Shown here piece by piece: positions 35,233-46,489 of a stretch of 64,000 nt of DNA. Position numbers and translations under genes: made by a program. The stretch spans positions 2,049,687-2,113,686 of the forward strand of contig JAKSZT010053837.1 of NCBI GenBank assembly GCA_026826555.1. Direction: 5' to 3'. The notes below the pieces were generated by a model. The model was given only the letters and a program-made list of their open reading frames with translations, was not told where the DNA came from and ran no database searches. The DNA is from Tolypeutes matacus. Taxonomy: Eukaryota > Chordata > Mammalia > Cingulata > Chlamyphoridae. Every line of letters begins with the position of its first letter. Within the stretch, counting starts at the first letter, position 1.

Positions 35233-36930
35233 AGAGACAAGAATGAGTTCATTTCTTTGGAGAAATAGGAACAGAACGTATGTCTCTTGCTCTGGGTGAG
35301 AAATATAATTAAATTCGGAGCATTTGAGCCTCTCCCTTAGGAGTTAGGAATTTTAAACCAAGGCCCATAGGATACCAGTTGTATGTTTGCAGAACTCATT
35401 CAAGTGCAACCATTCTTCAGTTCAGGAAACAAACATTTATGGAGAACTACTCTGTAAAAGGCTACATGCCTTGGGTCTTTACGAGACAAAAATACATGAT
35501 TCCTTCCATTAGGGACCTTACCAGGTTAAGTGGAGAGAGAGCAGGAATATCAATATTAATACAAAAAAAGGACGGTATGGTAAACTGTCAAAAGTGGACC
35601 CTGATCCAAGTATGTTCCAGAGATATAGCCCATATAGGCAAAGTTTTTGTTATAAATGAGCTCTGTTGCTACTGAAATATTTTGATTCCAAAGGATAACC
35701 AGATCTCAAGAGAGCAAAACCATCTTAAGCATAAAGTAAGAAGAAAATAGTATTTTAATTTATTTTCTCAAGTCATTTGCCAAATCATGAATTTCAAGAG
35801 TTGGTGACTCCAGTGCACTCATGATTTGGTTACTGTATTATCTCCCTCAAATTGCCGTAATATTTATGTCACCAAAAATCATTAATTTACAGCACTTTTT
35901 CTGTTAATATCAGCATTTATTTCCATCTCTGTTTTGTTGTTTATCACCATCATCATTATTGTCATTATTATTATCATTATTTTTTCTTTTTTTTTTTTTC
36001 ATTCTTTTTATCATTATTTTTACTTTACCTTTGTATAGGAGGTAATAGACTCTGCCTCCTAAGGTTTTCCTAACCATTAAATGAGATCAAATATTAGCAT
36101 ACTTAGCACAGTTCTTTGGCTAAGAGAGTGCCATCAGTAATGTTAGCTATTGTTTTTATTATCATGAAATATAAAATGCTTGATATTGTGCCTAGCATTT
36201 GGCTAAATTTTATAAATTATAATATGTGGCCTATTTACAATACAGAATGTTATCTCATTTAATCTTCTCAGCCACATTCAAGGTAGACAGTATTACTCCC
36301 TTACTGATAAGGAAATGGAGGTGAAATTGAGGTTAAGTATCAGATTCTCTAGATAATTTAAGAAGAAAAATAATTTATTAAAAGAATGGTGGATCCTGTT
36401 GATTCTGTTTCCCTAGAGAACTGTGACTAACAAAATATAGTTGTAGCTTTTTGTGGCTTTAAAATGCATTTTTTGATGCAAAGTTGGACATTTTTGCATC
36501 AACAGACAAACAAAAAGAATGGTGGATAGCTCACAGAATCACCCAGAAGAGCTGCAGAATCAGGGTTAGGCCTTCTTAGTCAAGAATCATGTCACAGAAC
36601 CCACCCATTGAAGTTACGTGCCTTTTCCACTGACACTGCTAGCTGGCAATGGATATTGGACTCTGCTTTTACTGCTGCCCCAGAAACACTGTTCTCTGGA
36701 AACTGCTGTTGCAGGGAATGTACCTTGTGGAAGGTCCCTGTTTTGCAACACTTACTCCCTATTTAGAGTCTGGGGTGGGTGTGTAGACTGGTGGGACTTC
36801 TGTCAGGTGTTTGTATCCTAGTTTCAGGGCAGGTGGGGAAAAAGAGGCCCTTGGTTCTTCACTTTCTGGGTATAACAGGTAAATAGGCTCTCGCGTGTGA
36901 GAGTTTGCTTTATTGCCATCTCCTTGTGTC
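35233..36930. other. Intronic stretch with MIR/L2-like relics
   Basis: The stretch 35430-35535 resembles an L2-type tail. 36050-36150 looks like a forward MIR end, and 36230-36345 a reverse MIR (ATCTCATTTAATCTTCTCAGCC, GATAAGGAAATGGAGG). No exon recognised. Confidence 0.5.
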
Positions 36931-36936
36931 TTTTTT

Positions 36937-37026
36937 TTCCCCCTACTGTGGGGTCCCAGAGATTGAACCCAGGTCCCTCCATATGGGAGACACATGCTCA
37001 ACCATTTGAGCCACATCCGTCCCCCT
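36937..37026 (-). mobile_element. DAS SINE (short form)
   Basis: T tail at about 36931-36938, B box GAGATTGAACCCAGG, head AACCATTTGAGCCACATCCG. Duplication not clear. Confidence 0.85.
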
Positions 37027-38060
37027 CCGTCTTAACTCTGTATGGAAGCAATACTTTATTCATATTTCCTTTTTAATTATATATAAACTGAGTAGAAATT
37101 ATTTTCCTTATTAAGTAGACTTAATATATGGAAAAATCAGTTTTTTCCTAAGTTGACCTTGTTCTGAGAAATTAGCTGTTATAAATTAACACTATTACCT
37201 CAGAGTAAGTCTGTCACTCAATACCCATTTGATCTTTGGCTTATCAGTCATTCTCTATGGATCCCAGTTTCCTTCTTTAGTAAATAAGAGAATGAAGCAG
37301 ATGATCTCTAAAGAGCCGTAAAAATTTCTAGCTTTAAATTCTGTGGGTCTCTGAATTGTGTGATGTCCTCTATTAACTCTTAAAAATTGACATCTCATAC
37401 AATATCTGTACTTTCAGAATTTAACTGATGCTGCTCTGATTTTAAGCTCCATCTTTATCAATACGTTAAGCTATCATAAAATGAGAATTGTACATTGGAG
37501 TAGGGCATTTTCTCCAGTGTAACAGGAAACTCTGTAACAGGAAATGGAGTTTATACTTTTTCTGAAATATGGGCCCCACTACTCATAGAACTCATTGCTA
37601 GTCCTGGAAGTGGATAAGCCTCTCAGAGTTAAGGAATTCACTTTTGGTAATAACCCAGGTTAATAGTAATACCCATATGGCTTTGTACTGTGCTTTAGCA
37701 AAACTCGTGTGTTTTTTTTCCTACCTGATGTTTTAAAAAGAGAAAGATTACTCAGCAAAATATTTTCCAAATTTCTAACCCTGATGATTTTTCCGTTCAA
37801 CAGTTTACACAAAGAAGTAGGCAGTTTACTGGATCTGTGGAATATTCAGTCTAGGTCCTCATCCATTTCCTCAAGCCAACTCCTCATTCCTACATAAACA
37901 GAGAGGTTTCAGCAAGGTTTTAGGAAATGTCTCCAGTATTTAACAACCCTTAATATATGGAATCTGTTAGATCAGGTTTTTAACTCCTAAACATCTACTT
38001 TGTGTACATAACTGTGTCATGATGTCTCTAATTTTTTAATGGCTCAGCAAAAGGAAAAAA
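37027..38060. other. Intronic stretch, no gene recognised
   Basis: Nothing recognisable in either strand beyond AT-rich intron sequence. Confidence 0.5.
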
Positions 38061-38067
38061 CATATAG

Positions 38068-38431
38068 GGAAGTGGATGTGGCTCAAGCAGTTGCACTCCC
38101 GCCTACCACATGGGAGGTCCCTGGTTTGGTTCCCTGTGCGGTTCCCGTTGCCTCCTGGAGAAGATGAGTAAGACAACGAGCTAATGCGGTGAGCTGATGC
38201 AACAAGATGACTCAACAAAGGAGACACAAAGAGGAAAGAAAATGAGAGACACAACAAAAGCAGGGAGCTGAGGTGGCTCAAGCGACTGAGAGTCTCTCTC
38301 CTAAGTGGGAGGTCCCAGGTTCGGTTCCTGGTGCCTCCTGAAGAGCTGTGCAGACACAGAACACAGAGAATGGGCACAGAGAGCAGACAACGAGTGCAGA
38401 CGAGGAGGGAGGGGGGATAAATAAATAAATC
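38068..38431 (+). mobile_element. DAS SINE dimer, forward
   Basis: Unit 1 head GGGAAGTGGATGTGGCTCAAGCAG at 38069 with GGTTTGGTTCCC; linker with GAGACACAAAGAGG; unit 2 GAGCTGAGGTGGCTCAAGCG near 38267 with GGTTCGGTTCCTGG; tail GGGGGGATAAATAAATAAATC. This is a clear reference for the dimer structure of the family. Confidence 0.93.
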
Positions 38432-39500
38432 AAGAATGAAGTTGATATGGCAAAATGTTAGTTGTTAAATCTAGAATGGTGAGTATTTGGGTATTTTTTT
38501 ACTTTTATTAAAAATTTTTTCTAAAACCCTTACCATAAAAAACATTTAAAAACTATACAGAAAATGACTTCAAGGGTGGTATATAGTTCATTCTCTATTA
38601 ATGATAAGGGCTCAGGTAATTATTAAAGTTGGTAAGAATTAAAACTGGTGTAAACCCTGGGGCCTTCAGAGGCAAGGTCAGTCCTGTGAATGAGTGAAGC
38701 TGGATGGGCATAAGAAAGTAGGAAGATGGTGGGGACTGAGAAACCAGGATAGAGTCACCTTAGAATACACCTCATTTAAAGCATTCAAAAAAAACCTTTA
38801 TATGCAATCAGGATAAAACACTCTGAGGGCTGAATTCAGCCATGGGCTGACGTTTTTTTTTTTGGTCTCTAAAAAATGATAAAATTTACCACTTCTAAAT
38901 TTATCCAGATTTCTGTCTTTTCTCCTTTTATCAGAAGATAGAGGGATGGTTCATCCATCAATAAGAGGGAGATGGGTTCCCGGACACCTCAAAGAGTGAT
39001 GGGAAAACTTTGTATTCATTACCTCTAGAATTTGTCTGCGTTGTCATAAGTTGTTGCTTTGGGAGTAGAAAAAGTGGCCCATCTTCTTTTGTTCTCTGTC
39101 CTGTCTTGCTTCTTCTGTGGTCTGAGGGCAGGATTTGTGGTAGATTTCAAGAGATCCCTGTGGGTCAGAGAAGCACATTCTGATGATATAGAGGCGAGAT
39201 ATTGTATGCTTGATAGATCTAGAAGCTTTCTTGAAATTCCCCTTCCCTTTTTTTTTTTTTTTTCTGAGAGGATGTTTCAGGGTGTTGTTTCGTGAGCTAA
39301 GGTTCTGGGCTCTGTGCTTCAAGCCTTCACAGCTTGGGCTAGCCCTACAGTGCTTCTCCTTCCTATTCTGCAGTGCACACTCCCCGTGAACTTCTTAAGC
39401 ACTGAAAGCCTTGGAAGTCTTCCTCAGGTGTTTGCTGATCTTTTGCTGTTACACTCAGTGCTGCCGTGAATAATCTTTCATTTACATAATATATAATTTA
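38432..39500. other. Intronic stretch, no gene recognised
   Basis: The end (39430-39500) resembles an old reverse L1 3' piece that continues after the LTR at 40116. Otherwise nothing. Confidence 0.5.
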
Positions 39501-39505
39501 GCATG

Positions 39506-40110
39506 TGTATTAGTCTGCCAAAGGGGTGCCGATGTTAAGTACCAGAAATCTGTTGACTGTTATAAAGGGTATTTATTTGGGGTAGAAGCTTACAGTTACA
39601 AGGCCCTGGAAAGTCCAACTCAAGGTTGCTTTCTCACCAAAATCAGTTGCCACATGTTGAAGCAAGACGATCGCTGATCTCTGCCTGGTCTCTCCTTTCT
39701 GGGCTCCCTCTTCCTCTTAAGGCTCCATGGGCCCAGCTTCTTTCCCATCTAGGCTATAGGCTGGCATAGGGCTTGTCTCTCAGGGCTTCCCCTCTCTCAG
39801 CTGGGAACTCTCAGGCAGATGGCTCATCTCTGCCTGGGACCCCAGGATCAAAAGTGACAGAGCTCTCTCTATTCCGTGTGTCTTCTTGAGTGTGTGTCCA
39901 TTTATATCAGCCCACCAAGGGGGTGGGGACTCAGCCTGAGTCATGCATTTCTGATATGGTCGTATCAAAGCTCTAATCTTAACAGGTAATTTAATCAAGT
40001 GCCCCTCAACTGAATCCAATATAATCAAAGGGTATCACACCGAAAATAGATAAGTTAACAAACATAATCTTTCTCTTTTGAGGATTCATAAATAATCTCA
40101 AACTGCCACA
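39506..40110 (-). mobile_element. Solitary LTR with 5-bp target duplication
   Basis: On the minus strand it starts TGTGGCAGTTTGAG and ends GGCAGACTAATACA, the canonical TG...CA termini, 605 bp long. It has a CCAAATAAATACC polyadenylation-type signal near its 3' end. It is flanked by GCATG at 39501-39505 and 40111-40115. A 5-bp duplication fits ERVL/MaLR elements. No internal retroviral genes remain. Confidence 0.85.
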
Positions 40111-40115
40111 GCATG

Positions 40116-40560
40116 TGTGCTAATGTATTTGCAGAGCAAATGCCTAGTAGTGAAATTGTTGCATAAAGGATATATGCGTTTGTGACTTGTATATCCATGC
40201 CAAGTTGCCATCCACAGAGGTAGCAATGGCTTACATACTAATCAGCAATGCCTGTTTGCTCACAATGCCACCTACAGAGTTTTTATCATACTTTTGGATT
40301 TTTTCCCAAATCAATAGGTGAAAATGGGATTGCAGTGAAGTTTTAATTTCTATTTTTCTTATTATGAATGAAGTTTTGCATCTTTTTGTTGTTAAAACAT
40401 TGGTAGTCTCTTTTTTTGTGAAATGCTCCTTCCTATCCTTTGTCTTTATTTTGCTGATTTTTTTTTTTTTTTGCCATTTTCTAGGAGCTCTTTATATACT
40501 AGGAAACTTACTCTGATATGCATTGCAATTATTTATTTTTAAACTTATGTTGTTTTTTGC
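40116..40560 (-). mobile_element. Old L1 3' region, split by the LTR
   Basis: Reverse-strand L1 order: AAATGCCTAGTAGTGAAATTG, CCATGCCAAGTTGCC, ACTAATCAGCAATGCC, TATTTTTCTTATTATGAATGAAG. It continues from 39430-39500 on the other side of the LTR. Confidence 0.6.
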
Positions 40561-40780
40561 CATGAGGAGTCTTGGTTTTTATATTGTTGAAATATCAATG
40601 TTTTTATTACAGCTTTTGACTGTTATGTTGTCCTAAACAACTGTTTTTTTTTTTTTTTTTAGATCGTATTTTTGTTGTCTTTTTTTGTATAATTTCTTGT
40701 TAACAATTTTGTTTTAGTTTTTTTAGTTTTTATTTTGTTTGTTTTTATTACTATTATTATTTTGTTGTTGACCCACTATT

Positions 40781-41153
40781 TTTTTTTTTAATGGATACAT
40801 ATAAATTTTTTTTTTTAATCAAACAATATATTACACAATATATTTGGTTCATAGTAACGCATTCATACAGTATTTGTCCTTTTGTGTCTGGCTTGCTTCA
40901 CTCAACATAATGTCCTCCAGGTTCATCCATGTTGCCATATGCTTTATGACTTCATTTCTTCTTACAGCTGCATAATATTCCATCATGTGAATAGACCACA
41001 GTTTGTTTATCCATTCATCTGTTGATGGACACCCTGGGTTGTTTCCAACTTTTGGCAATGGTGAATAATGTGGCTATGAACATTGGTATGCAGATGTCTG
41101 TTTGTGTCACTGCTCTCAGTTCTTCTGGGTATATACCCAGTAGTGGTATTGCA
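40781..41153 (-). mobile_element. 5'-truncated L1 with very short 3' UTR
   Basis: Flanked by 14-bp duplications with one mismatch, GTTGACCCACTATT (40767-40780) and GTTGACCCTCTATT (41154-41167). The minus strand encodes the last residues of ORF2 (WSIHMMEYYAAVRRNEV, WMNLEDIMLSEASQTQKDKY) with a stop at 40849-40851, leaving a 3' UTR of only about 68 bp including the tail. Confidence 0.93.
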
Positions 41154-41289
41154 GTTGACCCTCTATTGATAGCACAAAATCATTCATTCCTCTTTCCACA
41201 GTGCCTCCATCCTCTTTTCTTCTTTCATTCTTGCCTCAACAGCTACAAAAGCTTTTGGCATCTTCCCACCGGTCTGCATTCCTGGGACT

Positions 41290-42145
41290 GTATTACTTGT
41301 CAGTGATAGGGTTACCCTTGATAATTTTGTTAGAAGAATTTAGTGGCCTTAAAAATCTGATTTTCTTGGTACAGGCACTCTGCAATACAGTTTGGCAGTT
41401 TCTTATAAACGTAAATATGCAATTACCATATGATGCAGCAGTTTCGCTCTTAGGCATTTTATCAGTAAAATGAAAACTTTTGTTTACACAAAATCTTTAT
41501 ATGACTGTTCATAGCAGCTTTGAAACAGTCTCAAATTGGAAACAACCCAGTTGTCCTTCAGTACATGAATGGTTAAACTGGTGCATGCATACTACCTAAC
41601 ACTATGCAGAAATAAAAAAGAATAAACTATTGGTATATGCAACAACTTAAATGAGTTTCTAGGTTATTATGCTTGGTGAAAAAAAAAAGCCAATCCCAAA
41701 AGGTTCTCTAGTGTATGATTCTATTTATGTAACATTTTTGAAATGACAAAATATTAGACATGGTGAACAGATTAGTGATTACCAGGGGTTAGAGAAAGGG
41801 AGGGGTTGGGAGAGAGATGGGTGTAGTATAAAAGGGCAAAACGAGATCTTTGCAGCATTGAACCAATTCAGTATCTGGTGGTGGGTACGTGAACCTACAT
41901 GTGAGAAAAAACTGTATAGAATTCAACACACACACACATACAAGCAAAACCAGGAAATCTGAATAAGATTGGTGGATTGTACCAATATCAGTATCTTGGT
42001 TGTGATATTGTACTACATATACTTTTGCAAGATGTTACTATTGGGGAACTGGGTAATGGGAACACAGGCTGTCAATATATATATTGTTTTACAATTGCAT
42101 GTGATTACACAATGATTTCAATAAAATTTTCAGTGAAAAAAGGCA
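41290..42145 (+). mobile_element. Old L1 3' end, forward
   Basis: Forward L1 3' pattern: GACTGTTCATAGCAGC, GGAAACAACCCAGTTGTCC, AACACTATGCAGAAATAAAAAAG, GGTGAACAGATTAGTG, ending CAATGATTTCAATAAAATTTTCAG near 42110-42134. Confidence 0.8.
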
Positions 42146-42595
42146 ATTTCTGCAAATACCAGACTCACCAAAAGGTATTACCTGGAGGCAGGTCCAGTTG
42201 AAGTAATTGGTGCTCCTCTACCTTCGAATCAGCGATGGAACCGCTGAGGGGCCTAGTGGTAGCAGTGGAACGTGGGGGAACAGAGCAGTGCCTCAGGCTC
42301 CCAGCCTGCACTCTACCATCAGGCCAGCTGAAGATCTGAGAGCACTGGCCAGCATTTCCAAGGATTCTCTGGGAAAACCTGTCAGTGTAACCCATCAGAC
42401 AACCTGTTGAATACTGTTTTCTCAGAACCTGTGAGGAGTTGACATTGGTGGGGAAGGGTAGGGGTGGGGAAGGGTTCCCAAGATGACCTTTGTTGTAGGT
42501 GGGCCCATCCCGTTGCCCAGCATGTTCCCTGCTATAGGACACATTTTGGTCTACCCTGTGCTCCTCCATGGGCTCTGGTATGAGCTAGCATGGCC
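42146..42595. other. Intronic stretch with G-quadruplex motif
   Basis: The plus strand at 42450-42474 has GGGG-AA-GGG-TA-GGGG-T-GGGG-AA-GGG, five G runs with 1-2 base loops. No gene could be supported. Confidence 0.7.
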
Positions 42596-42599
42596 AAGC

Positions 42600-43085
42600 A
42601 TAGCAGTTCTCAAGGTCAGGTGGGGCGATCCCTGGGGTCCCCAAGACCCAGCTAGGGAGTCTCTGAAGTCAAAACTATTTCCATGATAATACTTATGTAT
42701 TATTTGCAAATCCCTCTCAATCTCTTACAGGTGTACAGAGGTGTTTTCCAGAGGCTCCATAACATGTGAAATAGCAACAGATTAAATGCAGAAGCAGCTA
42801 GGAGAATCCAGCTGTTTCCTATTAAGCCAGACATAAAGGCTTACAAAAATGTAAACTCGGGCCACTCTTCTCACTTTGAAAAATGTAGCTATTTTCCTTA
42901 AAATGTAACTTATGCTAACATGAAATGGGTTTATTATTTTTTTTTAATGATTTAATAATTTTTTAAATTCTCAGTTTTAATTTCTAATAAGTGAATATCT
43001 ATAGATATAACCCATATAATCAAAAGCGCTCGATAATTTTTGAGAGTATAAAGGGGTACTACACAAAAGTTTGAGAACTGGTGGC
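42600..43085 (+). mobile_element. hAT-like DNA transposon relic
   Basis: Ends CAGTTCTCAA (near 42604) and TTGAGAACTG (near 43071) are inverted repeats. The interior (GAAGTCAAAACTATTTCC, GTGTTTTCCAGAGGCTCCATAACATG, TTCTCAGTTTTAATTTCTAATAAG) follows a common mammalian non-coding DNA transposon pattern. The exact family is not asserted. Confidence 0.7.
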
Positions 43086-43473
43086 TTGGCAAAAAGTATT
43101 CTACCAAAATTTAGTAAGCTGGATTTGTAGTAGGGGCTTTGCTTGGGAACATTGGGCAAGTCATTAAGACTCTTTAATTGATTTCTCCCTCTGGAAATGC
43201 TAATGATTTTCTTGTTCTAGACACCTTGAAAGAAAAGTAAGATAATTATATATGAAAGTGTTGGAAAATATTAATATAGAGTGCTATGCAAATGAAAGGA
43301 GGCTTAACTAAATTAACTGAACAGATGTTGAAAGAAAATAAAAAGAATGAGAGTTTCTGGTGTGTTAGGTGACAATCTACTTAAAAATTTTTTTCATTTC
43401 AACATCTCCTTGTACATTTTGTTACCTTTTCTTACTTTCTCAGTCAACCATTTTAATTATTAAAAGAAATTAG

Positions 43474-43690
43474 GATGTGGCTCAAGCAGTTGAGCACCTG
43501 CTTACCACATAGGAGGTCCTGGGTTCAGTACCTAGTACCTCTTAAAAACAAGCAACAAACAAATGAAAAAAACCAACTCAGGGGAGCCAGTGTGACTCAG
43601 TGGTTGAGCACCACACCGGCTTCCCACGTTCGAGGTCCTGAGTTCATTCCCAGGCCCCTGTACCTCACACACAAAAAAAATAATAAGAAA
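43474..43690 (+). mobile_element. Older DAS-like SINE pair
   Basis: Unit 1 GGATGTGGCTCAAGCAGTTGAG with GGGTTCAGTACC; A-rich linker; unit 2 GTGTGACTCAGTGGTTGAGC with GAGTTCATTCCC. AAGAAATTA on both sides suggests a duplication. Confidence 0.75.
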
Positions 43691-43697
43691 TTATATT

Positions 43698-43778
43698 TTC
43701 CAAAGATTTATTTTTTTCTTTCTCTGTAGATTCCAGTGATTGAACCCAGGACCTCATACATGGGAAGTTTTGGAATGC
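43698..43778 (-). mobile_element. Degraded DAS-like SINE fragment
   Basis: CAAAGATTTATTTTTTTC tail, then GTGATTGAACCCAGGACC B-box region; the head is lost. Confidence 0.55.
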
Positions 43779-43849
43779 TTCTCGTTTCAAAGCTTTTAAT
43801 CAGAGAGGGATTTATATTCCTGATACCTTGAAGTGTCACGTAAAGGAAA

Positions 43850-44072
43850 GGTCCAGAGTTCTGTCTTGGAGAACCCACTTACTATATGACTTTGGGAGAG
43901 TTATTTTAACCTCTCTGTGTCTTGGTTTCCTCATCTGTAAAATGGGGCTAATAATACCTTACTTTCCAGGGCAGTTGTGAGTATGAAAATTAATGCACAG
44001 GAAGCACTTTGGCCAAGTGCTTGGCACATAATAGATGCTCCATAAATTTTAGTTGCTGTGATTGTCATTAGC
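43850..44072 (+). mobile_element. MIR SINE relic
   Basis: Forward MIR pattern: TTAACCTCTCTGTGTCTTGG, CCTCATCTGTAAAATGGGGC, GCTTGGCACATAATAGATGC. Confidence 0.88.
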
Positions 44073-44205
44073 CTATCACATAACACAAGAGATGCAAGGT
44101 TAAATTTCAGTCTCTTACTCTATCCTCAGTAACCTTATTAAAGTAAACTTGATTCACAAGTTTATTGGTGGTAATTTTCATTTCATTCTTTTTTCTGTTT
44201 TGAAG

Positions 44206-44363
44206 GGCTGTTAAGTGGCCAGACTTCCCCAACAAATACCAAGTTGGAGAAATTGGATTCTCAGCAGGTGTTGCAGCTCTGCCTCCGCTATCAGGATCAC
44301 CTGCATCAGTGTGCAGAAGCCGTTGCTTTTGATCAGAATGCTTTAGTAAAACGCATCAAAGAG
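44206..44363 (+). CDS. BORCS5: BORCS5 internal coding exon
   Basis: BORCS5 (LOH12CR1, myrlysin) anchors the BORC complex on lysosomes and helps recruit ARL8, moving lysosomes outward on microtubules. The exon is preceded by a polypyrimidine tract and acceptor (TTTTTTCTGTTTTGAAG, AG at 44204-44205) and followed by donor GTAATG at 44364. It is 158 bp: two bases completing a glycine codon (start phase 1), then 52 codons ending in phase 0. The peptide contains [40 protein letters not shown] and [12 protein letters not shown], which I recognise as the middle of BORCS5, with no stop or frameshift. The preceding and following coding exons are not in the window; the human next exon begins around MDLSVETLF. 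Being surrounded by repeats yet intact argues for a functional exon. Identification is from memory of the protein. Confidence 0.92.
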
Positions 44364-45817
44364 GTAATGTACTGAGGGAGGAAATAACATTGCTGACTCT
44401 TTATTTTGATTCCGTGTCTCTCCTGAGTCCTTTTCTACTGGGAAGTAAAGATCCCAGCTTTATGGAAAGTAGTCATTTTCTAACTAAAATTTGACATTCA
44501 TCCCCATTGTTTTGGGAAGATACTGTCTTTCTTAGCAGTAAAATGTGTTGGTGAAAAGAGTGGTCCCAGAGCTGATTAAGCAGGAGTTTGAATCCTGGTT
44601 TACCACTTACTTGCTTGGGCAAGATACTTCTCTTTTTTTGTGAGGAAAGGAGCAGATAATTCATCTGAAAATACTTAGTGAACTAGAAATAGAAAGCATG
44701 GAACAAATGTGTAATTATGAATAACAGTAAGGTACTTTTTTCAGGCATTTAAATGCGTCATTGTCAGGGCTGCTGCATGACACAGATCTAGGAGCACCCT
44801 CCACACTGTACTCTGTGTGAATGGCACCCCCTGGAGTTGTTTAAGGAAATGGCCCTAGGCCATTGACTCTGGTGAGAGAAAAAATGGACTTGAGGAAACA
44901 CACAGGTAAAGGGTTGAGAATCAATGCAAATTAATGGTCAATTACTAATTGAGGTAATTCATCTTTGAGATTACAAAGTAGTCATTAGTTATATTGACAG
45001 ATTTAAATTTGCTGATGCTGCCAATATTTTGGTACTTTTCATAAAATGTATACATGTATTTTTCTCTCATGGATTAAGTAGTATTATTTGGATTACTATT
45101 AAATATGATTTTTTGTATTGCTTGGTATATATGTGGCCTTTCAACTTTTATAAACTATTTTGCTACATTTCACTTGGGGTTTGTTTGCCTATTAGCTTAA
45201 ATACAGGGTTCCTTACCCCACCCCCCCCACCCCCAGTAGGTCTGAGATGTAGATTATCAATCATTGTTTTAATAGCACACCAGATGATTCTTTTGCCACC
45301 CTCCAGCAGCTGGGATATGGGAATTACTGATCTAAAGCATTATTTTCCAAACTAAATTCTACAAAACTAGCTCCATATAAAGAAGGTCAATTTTTTTGCA
45401 TTAGAGAGTCACAATGCTTATTAACATATTAAAAGTTCTGAAAAGTCTTATGGTAAAGAAAAACAGCATTTTTCAGACATTTGACCTTAGAGCTCTCATT
45501 TTAGGGGACATCCCATAGCAGTAGGATTTTTAAACACATTCTTTGGGAAATGCTATTGTAGACATAGACCTTACCATTTTTGACTGTTTTGCTAGAACTT
45601 ACCTATGACATTAATTCTCAGAAGGTTTTAGAATAATAATTTGATATTTTGAGGCTTCTTGTCTTCTTTTTGAAAGGCCCTCTAATCCATAACTGTAATT
45701 TGGCAGTTTAGGAAAATGTGGTACAGAAAGATTGACTAGTTCAGTGTCAAAGAGTTTGGTAAAGTGTTTTGTACCAGACAGAACTTCTCATTATACCATA
45801 TTTTAAAGACTCCAGAG

Positions 45818-46488
45818 GAGTGGTTCTCAGTCCTGGTTACGCATTAGAATCTTCTGGGTCATTTTTCACTCCTGTGTACAAGATGGAAAATTTCACACAC
45901 ACACACTGAAGTAGAGAGACTAATACAATGAGCCTACATTTACTTATTGCCCAGCTACTATAATCATCAACTTGTGAACACTCTAGTTTTGCCCATACCC
46001 CCACTCACTCCCTGCTGCTCCCCCAACTGATTTATTTTATAGTAAATACCAGACATATGATTTTATTCATAAATATTCCAATATGTGTCTTTAAAAATAA
46101 AGAACTCTTTAAAAACTTTAAAATGATACATAATGTTAGTGCAGTGATCAAAACCACAAATTTAACATGGTACAATACTGTTAACAAAACTAAAACCTTA
46201 TTTGAATTTCACCCGTTTTTCTACTAATGAAGGACTCCTTTAAAAAAACAAAACAACAATATTGTTATTGTACCTAAAATATTTAACAGTGATACCTCAC
46301 TTCATTACATAAAGCTGAGGTGCTTTTAAGAAAATTCTGATGCCTATTTCTCACTCCAAATCAATTAGATTAAAATCTCTGAAGGTGTATGGAGTGTGGG
46401 GATGAGGGAAGCTGGACATTGGTATTTATGAAAGTGCCATAGGTGATTCTAATATGCAGCCAGGGTTGAAAATCAGTGTTCTGGAGCA
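45818..46488 (+). mobile_element. MER5-like hAT relic split by an L1 3' end
   Basis: The left part AGTGGTTCTCAGTCCTGGTTACGCATTAGAATC (45821-45853) and right part GATTCTAATATGCAGCCAGGGTTGAAAATCAGTG (46446-46479) are the two ends of a MER5A-type element. The intervening 45868-46270 is a forward L1 3' UTR (CACTGAAGTAGAGAGACTAATACAATG, CCCAGCTACTATAATCATCAAC, GCCCATACCCCCACTC). Confidence 0.8.
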
Positions 46489-46489
46489 T

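Noticed and set aside
36350..36440. Possible LTR edge (TTGATTCTGTTTCCCTAGAGAACTG)
   Set aside because: Too short and without matching second end to define an element.
42165..42569. Possible coding relic (peptide YYLEAGPVEVIGAPLPSNQR on the plus strand)
   Set aside because: The frame ends quickly, no homologous parent came to mind, and there is no poly(A) or target duplication.
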